A stretch of 32,843 bases of DNA from Lachnospiraceae bacterium (lineage in GTDB: Bacteria; Bacillota; Clostridia; Lachnospirales; Lachnospiraceae): the NCBI GenBank assembly GCA_016280465.1, contig JAEEGT010000118.1, positions 1 through 32,843 of the forward strand, read 5' to 3'. The position numbers and the translations under genes are program-made. The notes under the pieces were generated by a model. The model saw only the letters and a list, made by a program, of their open reading frames with translations, ran no database searches and had not been told where the DNA came from. Each line of letters begins with the position of its first letter. Position 1 is the stretch's first letter. Shown piece after piece: positions 1 through 7,976 of this stretch.

Positions 1-2
1 GG

Positions 3-635
3 AAAAATTTCAACATGGTGGGGGCTTTTTCCGACGCACTTAAGGTTCCCGTGGGCTTTGATACCGATGTTAACGGTTCGGCCCTGGGGGAAGCCACCTT
101 CGGATGCGCAAAGAACCTTTCCAATGTGCTTTATCTTACTGTCGGCACCGGTATCGGTGCCGGTATTATCGTTGAGGGCAATATACTTCACGGAAGTCTG
201 CATCCCGAGGCGGGACACATTACCTTAAGGCGCCACGCCGACGATATATTTGAGGGTATCTGCCCTTATCATCTTGACTGCTTTGAGGGACTGGCATCGG
301 GACCTGCCATAGAGGCCAGATGGGGTAAACCTGCGGCAGAACTTAAAGATGACCGGATAGTCTGGGAGATGGAAAGCTATTACATCGCTCAGGCTTTGGT
401 GAATTATATTCTTACAATTGCACCCCAGAGGATCATCCTTGGGGGCGGGGTCATGCATCAGATCCAGCTGTTCCCTCTCATCAGACGCTATGTGAGGGAG
501 ATGCTGGCAGGGTACATTCAGACATCGGAGATCGCCGATATCGATAATTACATCGTACCGGCAGGTCTTGGGGACGACCAGGGGATCATCGGATGCCTGT
601 GTTTGGGGAAGGAGGCTTATGGAGCCCATAATTAA
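3..635 (+). CDS. ROK-family sugar kinase, fructokinase/mannokinase-like (5' truncated by window)
   Basis: This is the C-terminal two-thirds of an ATP-dependent cytoplasmic sugar kinase. The frame is open to the window edge, so the true start lies upstream; the first ATG at 15 is internal. Visible features are the ROK catalytic region (FDTDVNGSALGE, with the Asp of the D-x-N motif), the glycine-rich TVGTGIGAGII loop, HPEAGH, and the CPYHLDC cluster followed by EGLASGPAI. That last motif is typical of the zinc-binding fructokinase subgroup (GmuE/ScrK-like) of ROK kinases. The stop at 633-635 overlaps the start of the downstream alpha-mannosidase by 17 bases, so the two are translationally coupled. 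The pairing suggests that it phosphorylates the hexose released by the mannosidase, but the substrate is inferred from context only. Confidence 0.85.
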   Translation, partial: KNFNMVGAFSDALKVPVGFDTDVNGSALGEATFGCAKNLSNVLYLTVGTGIGAGIIVEGNILHGSLHPEAGHITLRRHADDIFEGICPYHLDCFEGLASGPAIEARWGKPAAELKDDRIVWEMESYYIAQALVNYILTIAPQRIILGGGVMHQIQLFPLIRRYVREMLAGYIQTSEIADIDNYIVPAGLGDDQGIIGCLCLGKEAYGAHN

Positions 636-3600
636 CAAGTGCAAAGGTTATCTTCGTACCATCGAAGAGCAGATCTACGGGGATGATTATCCCGCAGACA
701 GGATACTTTGCAAAAAAATAGGTTACAACCAGCGAAATACCGTTCTTGAGGACACATCAAATCCCGGCTGGGAGCCCTTTGAGAACGGTTCACGTTTCGG
801 CGGACGTGATACCCATGTCTGCTTCAGGACCGTATTTCACGTAAGCGAAGAATGCGAAGGCCGTGAGATACATTTTCTTTTGCGTACCGGTGTTACAGAC
901 ATGTGGAATTCGGACAACCCCCAGTTCCTTATCTACGTTAACGGCGAGATAAAGTGCGGTATGGACATGAATCACTACGATCTGTGTCTCACAAAGTCCG
1001 CGGTTCCCGGTGAGAATTTTGACATCGGTATCTATGCTTATTCCAACAGCATCAATATTTCCGACTATTTTAAGATCATATTCAGGTCAAAGAACCCTGA
1101 TGTGGTGAAACTTTACTACGATTACAAGATCCCGCTGGATGCCTGCCTGGAGCTCAGGCCCGACGACACCCGCCGCATCGCCATGCTTAAGGTCCTGGAT
1201 GAAGCGGTTAACCGTACATATCTTGTGAAGGTTCCGGGGGAGGAGTTCTTTGACAGCGTGCGTAAGGTGGATGAGTGGCTTTGCGATGAACTTTACGGTA
1301 AGCTTTGCAGCACCGAGAACAGCTTTGCCACGGTACACAGCATCGGACACACTCATATAGACGTTGCCTGGAAATGGCCCGTGCGTCAGACCAGAGAGAA
1401 GGCTTTAAGGAGCTTTTCCACGGTCCTTCGCAACATGGAGGAGTATCCCGGATACCGTTTTATGTCCAGTCAGCCACAGCTCTATAAATTTGTCAAAGAA
1501 GATGCTCCCGAGGTCTATGACAGGATAAAGAAAAGAGTCAATGAAGGCCGCTGGGAGACGGAAGGCGCCATGTGGCTCGAGGCGGACTGCAATCTTACAA
1601 GCGGCGAGTCTTTGGTGCGTCAGATCTTAAAGGGCAAGGAATTCTTCAACAGTGAATTCGGTACCGGAGACAAAAACAAAGTACTCTGGCTTCCCGATGT
1701 TTTCGGATACAGTGCGGCTCTTCCCCAGATACTCAAAAAATCCGGGGTGGATTATTTCATGACCACCAAGATCGGATGGAACGAATTCAACAAGATGCCT
1801 CACGACGTCATGAACTGGCGCGGAATAGACGGTTCCGAGGTGCTTACCTACTTTATCACCACCACGGAATACAAAACTTATCCGGAACTTACAGTAAATC
1901 CCAGACACGAGACCACCTACAACGGCCGCCACAGCGTGTCCCAGATAATGGGTACCTGGCAGCGCTTCAGCGATAAAGAACTGACAGACGAGGTCCTTAC
2001 CTGCTACGGTCACGGCGACGGCGGCGGCGGACCTACCGCCGAGATGCTTGAGACAGACATGCGTACAGCCAAGGGACTTCCCGGAGTGCCTGTTACAAAG
2101 CAGACCTTTTCCAAGGAATTCTTTGAACTCCTTTCAAAGAAGCTTGAAGGTAAGAAAGTGCCCAGGTGGAGCGGAGAACTTTATCTTGAGTATCACCGCG
2201 GCACCTACACATCCATGGCAAAGAACAAGAAATTTAACCGCCGCATGGAGTTCTTGAATACCCAGGCCGAGGCCTTGTCGGTTCTTGCCTGCGTGCAGGA
2301 CGAAAACTTTGCTTACCCCGCAACGGCGCTTAACGAGATCTGGGAGACCACTCTCCTTAACCAGTTCCATGATATCCTGCCCGGTTCCTCCATCAAGGAA
2401 GTTTATGAGGTTACGGAAAAAGAATATCTTGAACTCATTGAGCGCGACAGCAGGCTCATAGATGCTGCAACAGACCGTATAACCGGAGAGGCCGGCAGCA
2501 ATCTGGCAGTCTACAACACTCTTTCTTTTGCAAGAGATGCCCTTGTGGAGACACCCAACGGACCTCTTTACGTGGAAAATATCCCTGCCATGGGATATCT
2601 GGTAATAGACGGTGGGCTGTGCCCGCCCGCAGAGCCTTCCTTTACCTTCGATGACCAGGAAAGAGTACTCCAGACTCCCTTCTATCAGGTTTCTTTTGAC
2701 AAAGAAGGCAATATCGACAGCCTGTTTGACAAGCAGGCCGGCAGGGAAACGGTGAAACCCGGCGAAGCCTTTAACAAACTTATCGCCTTTGAGGACAGAC
2801 CCTGGGAGTATGATTGCTGGAATATCGATACCTTCTACGAAGATAAGCCCATGGATACGATCCTTACGGGCTTTAAGGCAGAAGAAAACACTCACGAGCG
2901 CTTTACGATCCTGGTGACCAGGACCTTTGAAAATTCGGAGATAACCCAGAGGATCTCCTTCTACAAAAATTCACGAAGGATCGATTTCAAGACCCATATC
3001 GACTGGAAGGAGCAGCAGATCCTTCTCAAGGCCGCATTCCCTGTGGATGTGGTCACCGATAAGTGTACCTGCGATATCCAGTTCGGTAACGTGGAACGCC
3101 CTACTCACAGAAATACCTCCTGGGACGAGGCAAGATTTGAGATCTGCTCCCACAAATGGGTGGATGTGGCCGAAAACGGCTACGGCGTGGCGATCCTCAA
3201 TGACTGCAAGTACGGTTCCGACGTGAAAGAGAGCACCATAAGGCTAACCCTCCTTAAATCCGGTATCTTCCCCAATCCCGATGCGGACAAGGGCGAGCAT
3301 GAGTTTGTTTACTCCATCTACCCTCACATAGGTGACTTCAGGGAGTCCGGAGTTGAAGATGAAGCCTTTAAGTTAAACGTTCCCGTGATCCTTAAGTCCG
3401 CTTGGCTTGAAGCAGGCAGCTCAAGATCCTTTGTTTCTGTAAGCGAACCCGGTGTATATCTTGACGCACTGAAGGAAGCGGAAGATAAGAGAGGCATCAT
3501 CCTTCGCGTACACGAAGCCTTCGGCAGCAGACGCACCGTCAGGATCGATGTATCGGGCCTTGATATAAAGAAAGCAGATCTTTGCGACTTGATGGAGCGG

Positions 3601-3690
3601 GAACTTGGATCCGAGATCCTTAAGTTTTCGGAGGGTGTCATCACCGTCACCATAAAGCCCTATGAGATATTGACATTCAGGCTGAGATAG
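619..3690 (+). CDS. GH38 alpha-mannosidase, cytoplasmic
   Basis: This 1023-residue protein is a retaining zinc-dependent alpha-mannosidase of family GH38. The catalytic domain begins with HTHIDVAWKW, where H244, H246 and D248 mark the family's zinc site region. The nucleophile is expected at D360 in WLPDVFGYS. A second metal-site segment is NQFHDILPGSS, with H584. The C-terminal half is the usual beta-rich domain. No signal peptide is present, so it acts on imported mannosides. The start at 619 is chosen because AAGGAGG at 609-615 lies just upstream. An upstream in-frame ATG at 568 would lengthen the protein inside the ROK gene and lacks support. The start overlaps the ROK stop by 17 bases. 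A bidirectional terminator follows. Linkage specificity cannot be read from the sequence. Confidence 0.95.
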   Translation: MEPIINKCKGYLRTIEEQIYGDDYPADRILCKKIGYNQRNTVLEDTSNPGWEPFENGSRFGGRDTHVCFRTVFHVSEECEGREIHFLLRTGVTDMWNSDNPQFLIYVNGEIKCGMDMNHYDLCLTKSAVPGENFDIGIYAYSNSINISDYFKIIFRSKNPDVVKLYYDYKIPLDACLELRPDDTRRIAMLKVLDEAVNRTYLVKVPGEEFFDSVRKVDEWLCDELYGKLCSTENSFATVHSIGHTHIDVAWKWPVRQTREKALRSFSTVLRNMEEYPGYRFMSSQPQLYKFVKEDAPEVYDRIKKRVNEGRWETEGAMWLEADCNLTSGESLVRQILKGKEFFNSEFGTGDKNKVLWLPDVFGYSAALPQILKKSGVDYFMTTKIGWNEFNKMPHDVMNWRGIDGSEVLTYFITTTEYKTYPELTVNPRHETTYNGRHSVSQIMGTWQRFSDKELTDEVLTCYGHGDGGGGPTAEMLETDMRTAKGLPGVPVTKQTFSKEFFELLSKKLEGKKVPRWSGELYLEYHRGTYTSMAKNKKFNRRMEFLNTQAEALSVLACVQDENFAYPATALNEIWETTLLNQFHDILPGSSIKEVYEVTEKEYLELIERDSRLIDAATDRITGEAGSNLAVYNTLSFARDALVETPNGPLYVENIPAMGYLVIDGGLCPPAEPSFTFDDQERVLQTPFYQVSFDKEGNIDSLFDKQAGRETVKPGEAFNKLIAFEDRPWEYDCWNIDTFYEDKPMDTILTGFKAEENTHERFTILVTRTFENSEITQRISFYKNSRRIDFKTHIDWKEQQILLKAAFPVDVVTDKCTCDIQFGNVERPTHRNTSWDEARFEICSHKWVDVAENGYGVAILNDCKYGSDVKESTIRLTLLKSGIFPNPDADKGEHEFVYSIYPHIGDFRESGVEDEAFKLNVPVILKSAWLEAGSSRSFVSVSEPGVYLDALKEAEDKRGIILRVHEAFGSRRTVRIDVSGLDIKKADLCDLMERELGSEILKFSEGVITVTIKPYEILTFRLR

Positions 3691-3710
3691 GATTATTGAT
3701 AATACAGAAC

Positions 3711-3745
3711 AAAGAAAAAGGGCTTCGTTACAGAAGCCCTTTTTT
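3711..3745. terminator. Bidirectional intrinsic terminator between GH38 and the DeoR regulator
   Basis: A 7-bp stem GGGCTTC (3720-3726) and GAAGCCC (3733-3739) with a 6-nt loop is followed by six T residues (3740-3745). It is preceded by an A-rich run (3711-3719), which gives a T tract on the other strand. It sits between two convergent genes and can serve both. Confidence 0.9.
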
Positions 3746-3760
3746 AACGGTCATTTATAA

Positions 3761-4522
3761 TCAGCATATTATCCGCACTTTTCTTTCGGACAAATATTTT
3801 ATCATCCCCTCCGAGGGTTCCGCATCCGTGATGATACAGCTGAAATCCTCGGGATCCGCATAGCGCATCATGGAGGTGACTCCGAACTTAAAACTGTCCG
3901 CCAGCAGGTACGCCTCGTCGCAGAGGGCCATGGCGGCTTTTTTAATTTCATATTCTTCAAAAGAAGCGTTGCACACACCCTGATCCATGGATATGCCGGT
4001 GCAGGCCATGATGGCCTTCTTTACATGGAAATTGTTAAGGCTTTCAAGGGTAGCGGCTCCCACCAGTGAATCCGTGGCACGGTTAAGGGTGCCGGGAAGG
4101 GCTATGACCTTGAGGTTCGGGTGGGAAAGAGCATTGTAGATAAAGGGTATGCTGTTTGTAACAACAGTAAGGTTATTGAACTTATCCAGGAGATTAACAA
4201 GGGGCAAAGTGCTGGAGCCCGTATCGATAAAGAGGGTGTCCCCGTCCTTGATGAGCCCTGCCATCTTCTCCGCAATGGAAAGTTTTAAGTCAAGATGTAT
4301 GGTATTTCTTTCCTGGAAGGTACGAAGGCCCACTGCCTTGTTCTTTTCAACGGCAACAACTCCGCCGTAAACCTTTTTGACGCTGCCACGCTCCGTGAGT
4401 GTGTCGATATCCCGCCTTAAGGTGTTTTTGGACACATTAAAGTATTCACAGAGTTTGTCCAAAGAAACGGATTTGTTTTTAAGTATATAATTTTCAAGTT
4501 TATCTATTCTGTCTACGCGCAT
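3761..4522 (-). CDS. iolR: DeoR/GlpR-family transcriptional regulator, probable IolR
   Basis: This 253-residue protein has an N-terminal DeoR winged helix-turn-helix. Residues about 19-45 include SLDKLCEYFNVSKNTLRRDI and are followed by the characteristic KKVYGGVV hinge. A C-terminal sugar-phosphate sensing domain includes DGDTLFIDTGSST. The length matches Bacillus IolR and related DeoR proteins. It is divergent from the inositol operon across a 174-bp region. That region holds CCAAA-type repeats resembling the tandem 11-mer operators described for B. subtilis IolR. The start ATG at 4520-4522 has GAGGGGAG about six bases upstream on the minus strand. Assignment as the inositol regulator rests on position and operator resemblance. 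The effector would be an inositol catabolite such as DKGP by analogy. Direct evidence only shows a DeoR-family protein. Confidence 0.8.
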   Translation of the reverse strand: MRVDRIDKLENYILKNKSVSLDKLCEYFNVSKNTLRRDIDTLTERGSVKKVYGGVVAVEKNKAVGLRTFQERNTIHLDLKLSIAEKMAGLIKDGDTLFIDTGSSTLPLVNLLDKFNNLTVVTNSIPFIYNALSHPNLKVIALPGTLNRATDSLVGAATLESLNNFHVKKAIMACTGISMDQGVCNASFEEYEIKKAAMALCDEAYLLADSFKFGVTSMMRYADPEDFSCIITDAEPSEGMIKYLSERKVRIIC

Positions 4523-4570
4523 TTTGCTTTCTCCCCTCTACATATGTCACACCGTTGTACCCACATTCAA

Positions 4571-4658
4571 CCTTACCAAACCTTATCAAAAAATGCAATA
4601 AACTTTACCAAAAGATAACCAAATATGCATAGATTTCTTTCTCCAAAGAATATATAAT
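4571..4658 (+). promoter_or_regulatory. Promoter and phased operator repeats of the inositol operon
   Basis: A TATAAT box lies at 4653-4658 with a poor -35 (TAGATT, 4630-4635; 17-bp spacer). Five related hexamers follow one helical face: ACCAAA 4575, ATCAAA 4585, ACCAAA 4607, ACCAAA 4618 and TCCAAA 4642. Their spacings are 10, 22, 11 and 24. Positions 4587-4632 match the transporter promoter block at 14646-14691 (33 of 46 ungapped). The repeats resemble the WRAYCAADARD tandem 11-mers of Bacillus IolR. Most lie upstream of the -35, so activation or looped repression are both possible. Confidence 0.65.
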
Positions 4659-4696
4659 CCTTTGTAAAGTGAAGGATTGTGTTCACAGGAGGTCAT

Positions 4697-5851
4697 ATGT
4701 CAAATTCATTTATAATGCCAAAACAGATTGTTAGCGGCAGTGATGCCCTGAATCAGGCAAAGTCCCTTTTCAATAAACTTGGCAGAAAAGCCCTTGTGGT
4801 GACCGATGAATCCATGATAAAGCTTGGTAATCTGTCCCATGTGGAATCTGCACTCAAAGACTGCGGTCTTGAATATGCGGTCTTTTCGGGGATCACCGGA
4901 GAGCCCACCGACAAGATGATCGAGGAAGGCCTTAAGGTCTATAAGAGCGAAAACTGCGATTTTCTTATTGCTCTTGGCGGCGGAAGCCCCATAGATTCCA
5001 TGAAGGCTATCGGTGCAATTGTGGGTAACGGCGGAAAGATCACCGATTATCTCGGCAAAGTCATTGAGAAAGAAACACCTCCCATGGTGGCTGTTCCCAC
5101 CACAGCCGGCACCGGTTCCGAGGCAACACAGTTTACCATCATCACGGATACTGAGCGGGACATCAAGATGCTTTTAAAGGGTGCCGTTCTTATGCCCGAT
5201 CTTGCAGTAATAGATCCGAGATTCACCCTTACGGCACCTAAGAAGATCACCGCTTCCACGGGACTTGATGCCCTGTGCCATGCAAGCGAGGCCTTCACAT
5301 CCAGAAAGGCACAGCCCCTGTCCGATGTGTTTGCGGTTTCCGCGGTTAAGAGAATTTTCAAGTATCTTCCAATTGCATATACAGACGGAAGTAACGTGAA
5401 AGCCAGAGAGGAGATGTCCCTTGCGGCTTTGGAAGCGGGTATTGCTTTTAACAACTCTTCCGTAACCATAATTCACGGTATGAGCCGTCCCATCGGCGCA
5501 CTGTTCCATGTGCCCCACGGTGTGAGCAATGCCATGCTTATTGAAAAGTGTTTCGGCTATGTGCTTGACGGAGCCTATGACAGATTCGGCCGCCTGGGTC
5601 GTGAGATCGGCGTAGCAACGGAATCTGATTCAGATGAGGATGCGGCTAAGAAGTTCTTAAAAGCCACCGTGGATCTTGTAAAGCTTTGCGAGATCCCCTC
5701 AATTGAAGGCTACGGAATAGACAAAGAAAAATTCAAGTCTGTCATCGACAAGATGAGCGAGGATGCGGTATTCAGCGGAAGCCCTGCCAATACCGCCAAG
5801 GAAATAGGTATCGAAGACGTTAAGAAGATCTACTTAAGTCTTTGCGAATAG
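4697..5851 (+). CDS. Iron-containing alcohol dehydrogenase, possible malonic semialdehyde reductase
   Basis: This 384-residue protein is a group III (Fe-ADH) NAD(P)H-dependent dehydrogenase. It has the nucleotide-binding GGGSPID (94-100), the PTTAGTGSEAT segment (134-144), and the four expected metal ligands D191, H195, H260 and H274. The position equivalent to FucO His267 is Arg264 (HGMSRPIG). The start at ATG 4697 is supported by AGGAGG at 4687-4692; an upstream in-frame GTG at 4679 overlaps that site and is rejected. It is the first gene of the inositol operon, 13 bp ahead of iolJ. The operon in this window lacks iolA, so this enzyme could reduce malonic semialdehyde to 3-hydroxypropionate and recycle NADH made by IolG. 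That role is inferred from context. Acting on another aldehyde or an inositol-derived alcohol is possible. Confidence 0.88.
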   Translation: MSNSFIMPKQIVSGSDALNQAKSLFNKLGRKALVVTDESMIKLGNLSHVESALKDCGLEYAVFSGITGEPTDKMIEEGLKVYKSENCDFLIALGGGSPIDSMKAIGAIVGNGGKITDYLGKVIEKETPPMVAVPTTAGTGSEATQFTIITDTERDIKMLLKGAVLMPDLAVIDPRFTLTAPKKITASTGLDALCHASEAFTSRKAQPLSDVFAVSAVKRIFKYLPIAYTDGSNVKAREEMSLAALEAGIAFNNSSVTIIHGMSRPIGALFHVPHGVSNAMLIEKCFGYVLDGAYDRFGRLGREIGVATESDSDEDAAKKFLKATVDLVKLCEIPSIEGYGIDKEKFKSVIDKMSEDAVFSGSPANTAKEIGIEDVKKIYLSLCE

Positions 5852-5864
5852 GAGAATTCTAGAA

Positions 5865-6701
5865 ATGTCACTTATAACCATGAAGGAGCTCATAAAGCGG
5901 GCCGAAGAAAAGAATATAGCCGTGGGCGCCTTTAACGTTGCCAATATGGAGATGCTCATCGGTGCCGTGACCGCGGCCGAGAAGCTCAACACTCCCATAA
6001 TAATCCAGATAGCGGAGTCAAGGCTTGCTTATTCTCCTCTTTACATGATAGCACCCATGATGGTGGAGGCTGCGAAAAAAGCAAGCGTTCCCATAGCCGT
6101 GAATTTCGATCACGGCAAGACCCGTGAAAATATTCTCAAAGCTCTGGAGTACGGCTTTACTTCCGTTATGTTTGACGGTTCATCTTTGTCTCTTGATGAA
6201 AATATCAGGGAGACCAACGCGGTAGCGGCTGTGGCAAGGAACTTCGGAGCCACCGTTGAAGCAGAACTGGGAGTATTATCCGGTAACGAAGGAGAGGGCG
6301 ATGTGGCAAAGAGCCTGTACACCAAGCCCGGCGATGCCGTTCTTTTTGCTGATAAGACCGATATTGACTGCCTGGCCGTTGCCATAGGCAATGCCCACGG
6401 AAAATATGTAAAGACTCCCAATCTTCAATTTGATATACTTAAGGAAATACACGAAAGAGTGGATCTTCCACTGGTACTTCACGGGGGTACGGGCATTAGC
6501 CCCGAGGATTTTCAGAAGTGCATTTCTCTCGGAATCCGCAAGATAAACATTGCCACCGCCAATTTCGAAGCCTGCATGACCGGCGCCTTCAATCTCTTTG
6601 AAGGGGAGGGCCCCAGGAACTATTTCACCATGAACGAAGCCATGGTGGAAAGCGTGAGAGAGACGGTGGAAAACCATATAAAAATCTTCAGTTTCATGTA
6701 G
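5865..6701 (+). CDS. iolJ: Class II aldolase, 2-deoxy-5-keto-gluconate-6-phosphate aldolase
   Basis: This 278-residue zinc-dependent class II aldolase belongs to the FbaA/GatY/IolJ group. Zinc ligands are H83 (FDHGKT), H178 (GNAHGKY) and H206 (LHGGTG), with E133 in VEAELG. The C-terminal INIATANFEA segment binds the phosphate of the substrate in this family. In the inositol pathway IolJ splits 2-deoxy-5-keto-gluconate 6-phosphate into DHAP and malonic semialdehyde. Sequence alone cannot exclude fructose-bisphosphate or tagatose-bisphosphate aldolase. Location between the dehydrogenase and iolC in a complete iol operon makes IolJ the best call. AGGAG directly follows the stop codon of the preceding gene and serves as ribosome site. 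Confidence 0.88.
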   Translation: MSLITMKELIKRAEEKNIAVGAFNVANMEMLIGAVTAAEKLNTPIIIQIAESRLAYSPLYMIAPMMVEAAKKASVPIAVNFDHGKTRENILKALEYGFTSVMFDGSSLSLDENIRETNAVAAVARNFGATVEAELGVLSGNEGEGDVAKSLYTKPGDAVLFADKTDIDCLAVAIGNAHGKYVKTPNLQFDILKEIHERVDLPLVLHGGTGISPEDFQKCISLGIRKINIATANFEACMTGAFNLFEGEGPRNYFTMNEAMVESVRETVENHIKIFSFM

Positions 6702-6718
6702 ATAAAACAGGAGCGCAT

Positions 6719-7735
6719 ATGGAATACGTTAAATTTGACAGCAAAAGACCCATGGATCTGGTACTTCTGGGGCGTATCGCGGTGGATTTCAATCCCGTGG
6801 ACTATTTTAAGCCCCTTGAAGAGTGCACCACCTTCAAAAAATACCTGGGAGGATCCCCTGCCAACATAGCGGTGGGAATTTCCCGTCACGGCATGAAGGC
6901 CGGTTTCTTTGCAAGGGTTTCCGACGATCAGCTGGGGGACTTTGTAACTCATTATTTTGAAAAAGAAGGGGTAGATACGTCAAGGATCCGTCGCTGCCAG
7001 CACGGAGAGAAGATAGGACTTACCTTTACGGAGATCCTTTCACCAAATGAATCTTCCATCCTTATGTACAGAAACTGCATCGCCGATCTTCAGCTTTGCG
7101 TTGACGATATCGATGAGGAATATATAAAGAACAGCAAGGCACTCCTTATTTCCGGCACAAGTCTTGCCGCAAGTCCCTCGAGAGAGGCTGCCATCAAGGC
7201 CTGCATGCTGGCACGAAGGACCGACACACCAATAATCTTTGATATCGACTATCGGTCCTACACCTGGAAGAACGAGGATGAGATCTCCATCTACTATTCC
7301 ATGGTGGCAGGATTTGCCGACATAATCATGGGTTCAAGGGAAGAGTTCGATCTGACCCAGAAACTCATCAAACCCGGCATGAATGACGAAGAGACCGCGG
7401 CTTACTGGTTTAAGAAAAATGCAAAGATCGTGGTCATCAAGCACGGCAAGGAAGGCTCCACCGCCCACACCTGTGACGGCGGAAAGTTTTCCATCAAGCC
7501 TTTCCCTGTGGACTGCTTAAAGAGTTTCGGAGGCGGAGACGGCTACGCATCCGGCTTCCTCTACGGCCTCTTTAACGGCTGGGAGATCATCGACTGTCTG
7601 GAATTCGGCAGTGCCGAAGCTTCCATGATGGTTGCCAGCCACTCCTGCTCCGACGACCTGCCCAATGCTGATGCGGTTCGCAAGTTCATAGCAGATGAGA
7701 AAGCAAAATACGGTGAGATGATTGCAAGAGGATAA
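6719..7735 (+). CDS. iolC: 5-dehydro-2-deoxygluconokinase (PfkB family)
   Basis: This 338-residue PfkB/ribokinase-fold kinase phosphorylates 2-deoxy-5-keto-gluconate to its 6-phosphate. N-terminal substrate motifs are LLGRIAVDFNP and LGGSPANIAVG. The FDIDYRSYTW segment is characteristic of IolC. The catalytic base is D274 in FGGGDGYASG. It starts 17 bp after iolJ with AGGAGC as ribosome site. The stop at 7733-7735 is followed nine bases later by the first copy of the structured repeat element, which separates iolC from iolD. Confidence 0.93.
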   Translation: MEYVKFDSKRPMDLVLLGRIAVDFNPVDYFKPLEECTTFKKYLGGSPANIAVGISRHGMKAGFFARVSDDQLGDFVTHYFEKEGVDTSRIRRCQHGEKIGLTFTEILSPNESSILMYRNCIADLQLCVDDIDEEYIKNSKALLISGTSLAASPSREAAIKACMLARRTDTPIIFDIDYRSYTWKNEDEISIYYSMVAGFADIIMGSREEFDLTQKLIKPGMNDEETAAYWFKKNAKIVVIKHGKEGSTAHTCDGGKFSIKPFPVDCLKSFGGGDGYASGFLYGLFNGWEIIDCLEFGSAEASMMVASHSCSDDLPNADAVRKFIADEKAKYGEMIARG

Positions 7736-7744
7736 TACCTTGAG

Positions 7745-7936
7745 CGAACGCAAACATCGAAAAGTTACTCGCGAACCGGCTCCACTACGCTCGACTAATC
7801 GCTAACTCCGGCTATGTGTCATGGCACGTTCGCCTATGGGGCCTCTCGCGCCAGACACCAAGCCTGCGTAAGCGCTGGATTCTCGCTTCGGTTCCCGCCT
7901 AACTTTCGCTCATAATCTTTTCGAGTTTGCCGTTCG
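7745..7936 (+). repeat. Structured intergenic element A, copy 1 (iolC-iolD gap)
   Basis: This ~192-nt element fills most of the 241-bp iolC-iolD gap. The outer arms pair: 7745-7750 with 7931-7936, 7751-7755 with 7925-7929, and 7757-7764 with 7917-7924. That is 19 bp with two single-base bulges. The core at 7776-7902 (127 nt) is identical to 12033-12159. Inside the core, GGCT, GTGTC and TGGC (7810-7825) pair with GCCA, GACAC and AGCC (7850-7864). AAGCG (7870-7874) can pair with CGCTT (7884-7888), and GAACCG (7773-7778) with CGGTTC (7889-7894). No convincing ORF with a ribosome site lies within. The strand given is that of the operon. Confidence 0.85.
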
Positions 7937-7976
7937 ATGATGGTATTCCATGCAGAGTATTTAGGAGGTATTTAAT

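Noticed and set aside
568-618. Earlier in-frame start for the GH38 gene
   Set aside because: It lies inside the ROK coding region and has no ribosome site, while 619 has AAGGAGG just upstream.
7884-7902. tRNA-like T-arm motif (GGTTC) in element A
   Set aside because: No acceptor stem, anticodon arm or D-arm can be drawn around it.
7745-7936. Element A as a MITE or insertion-sequence remnant
   Set aside because: No target-site duplication was seen, no transposase gene is nearby, and the ends are less conserved than the centre. It is not fully excluded.
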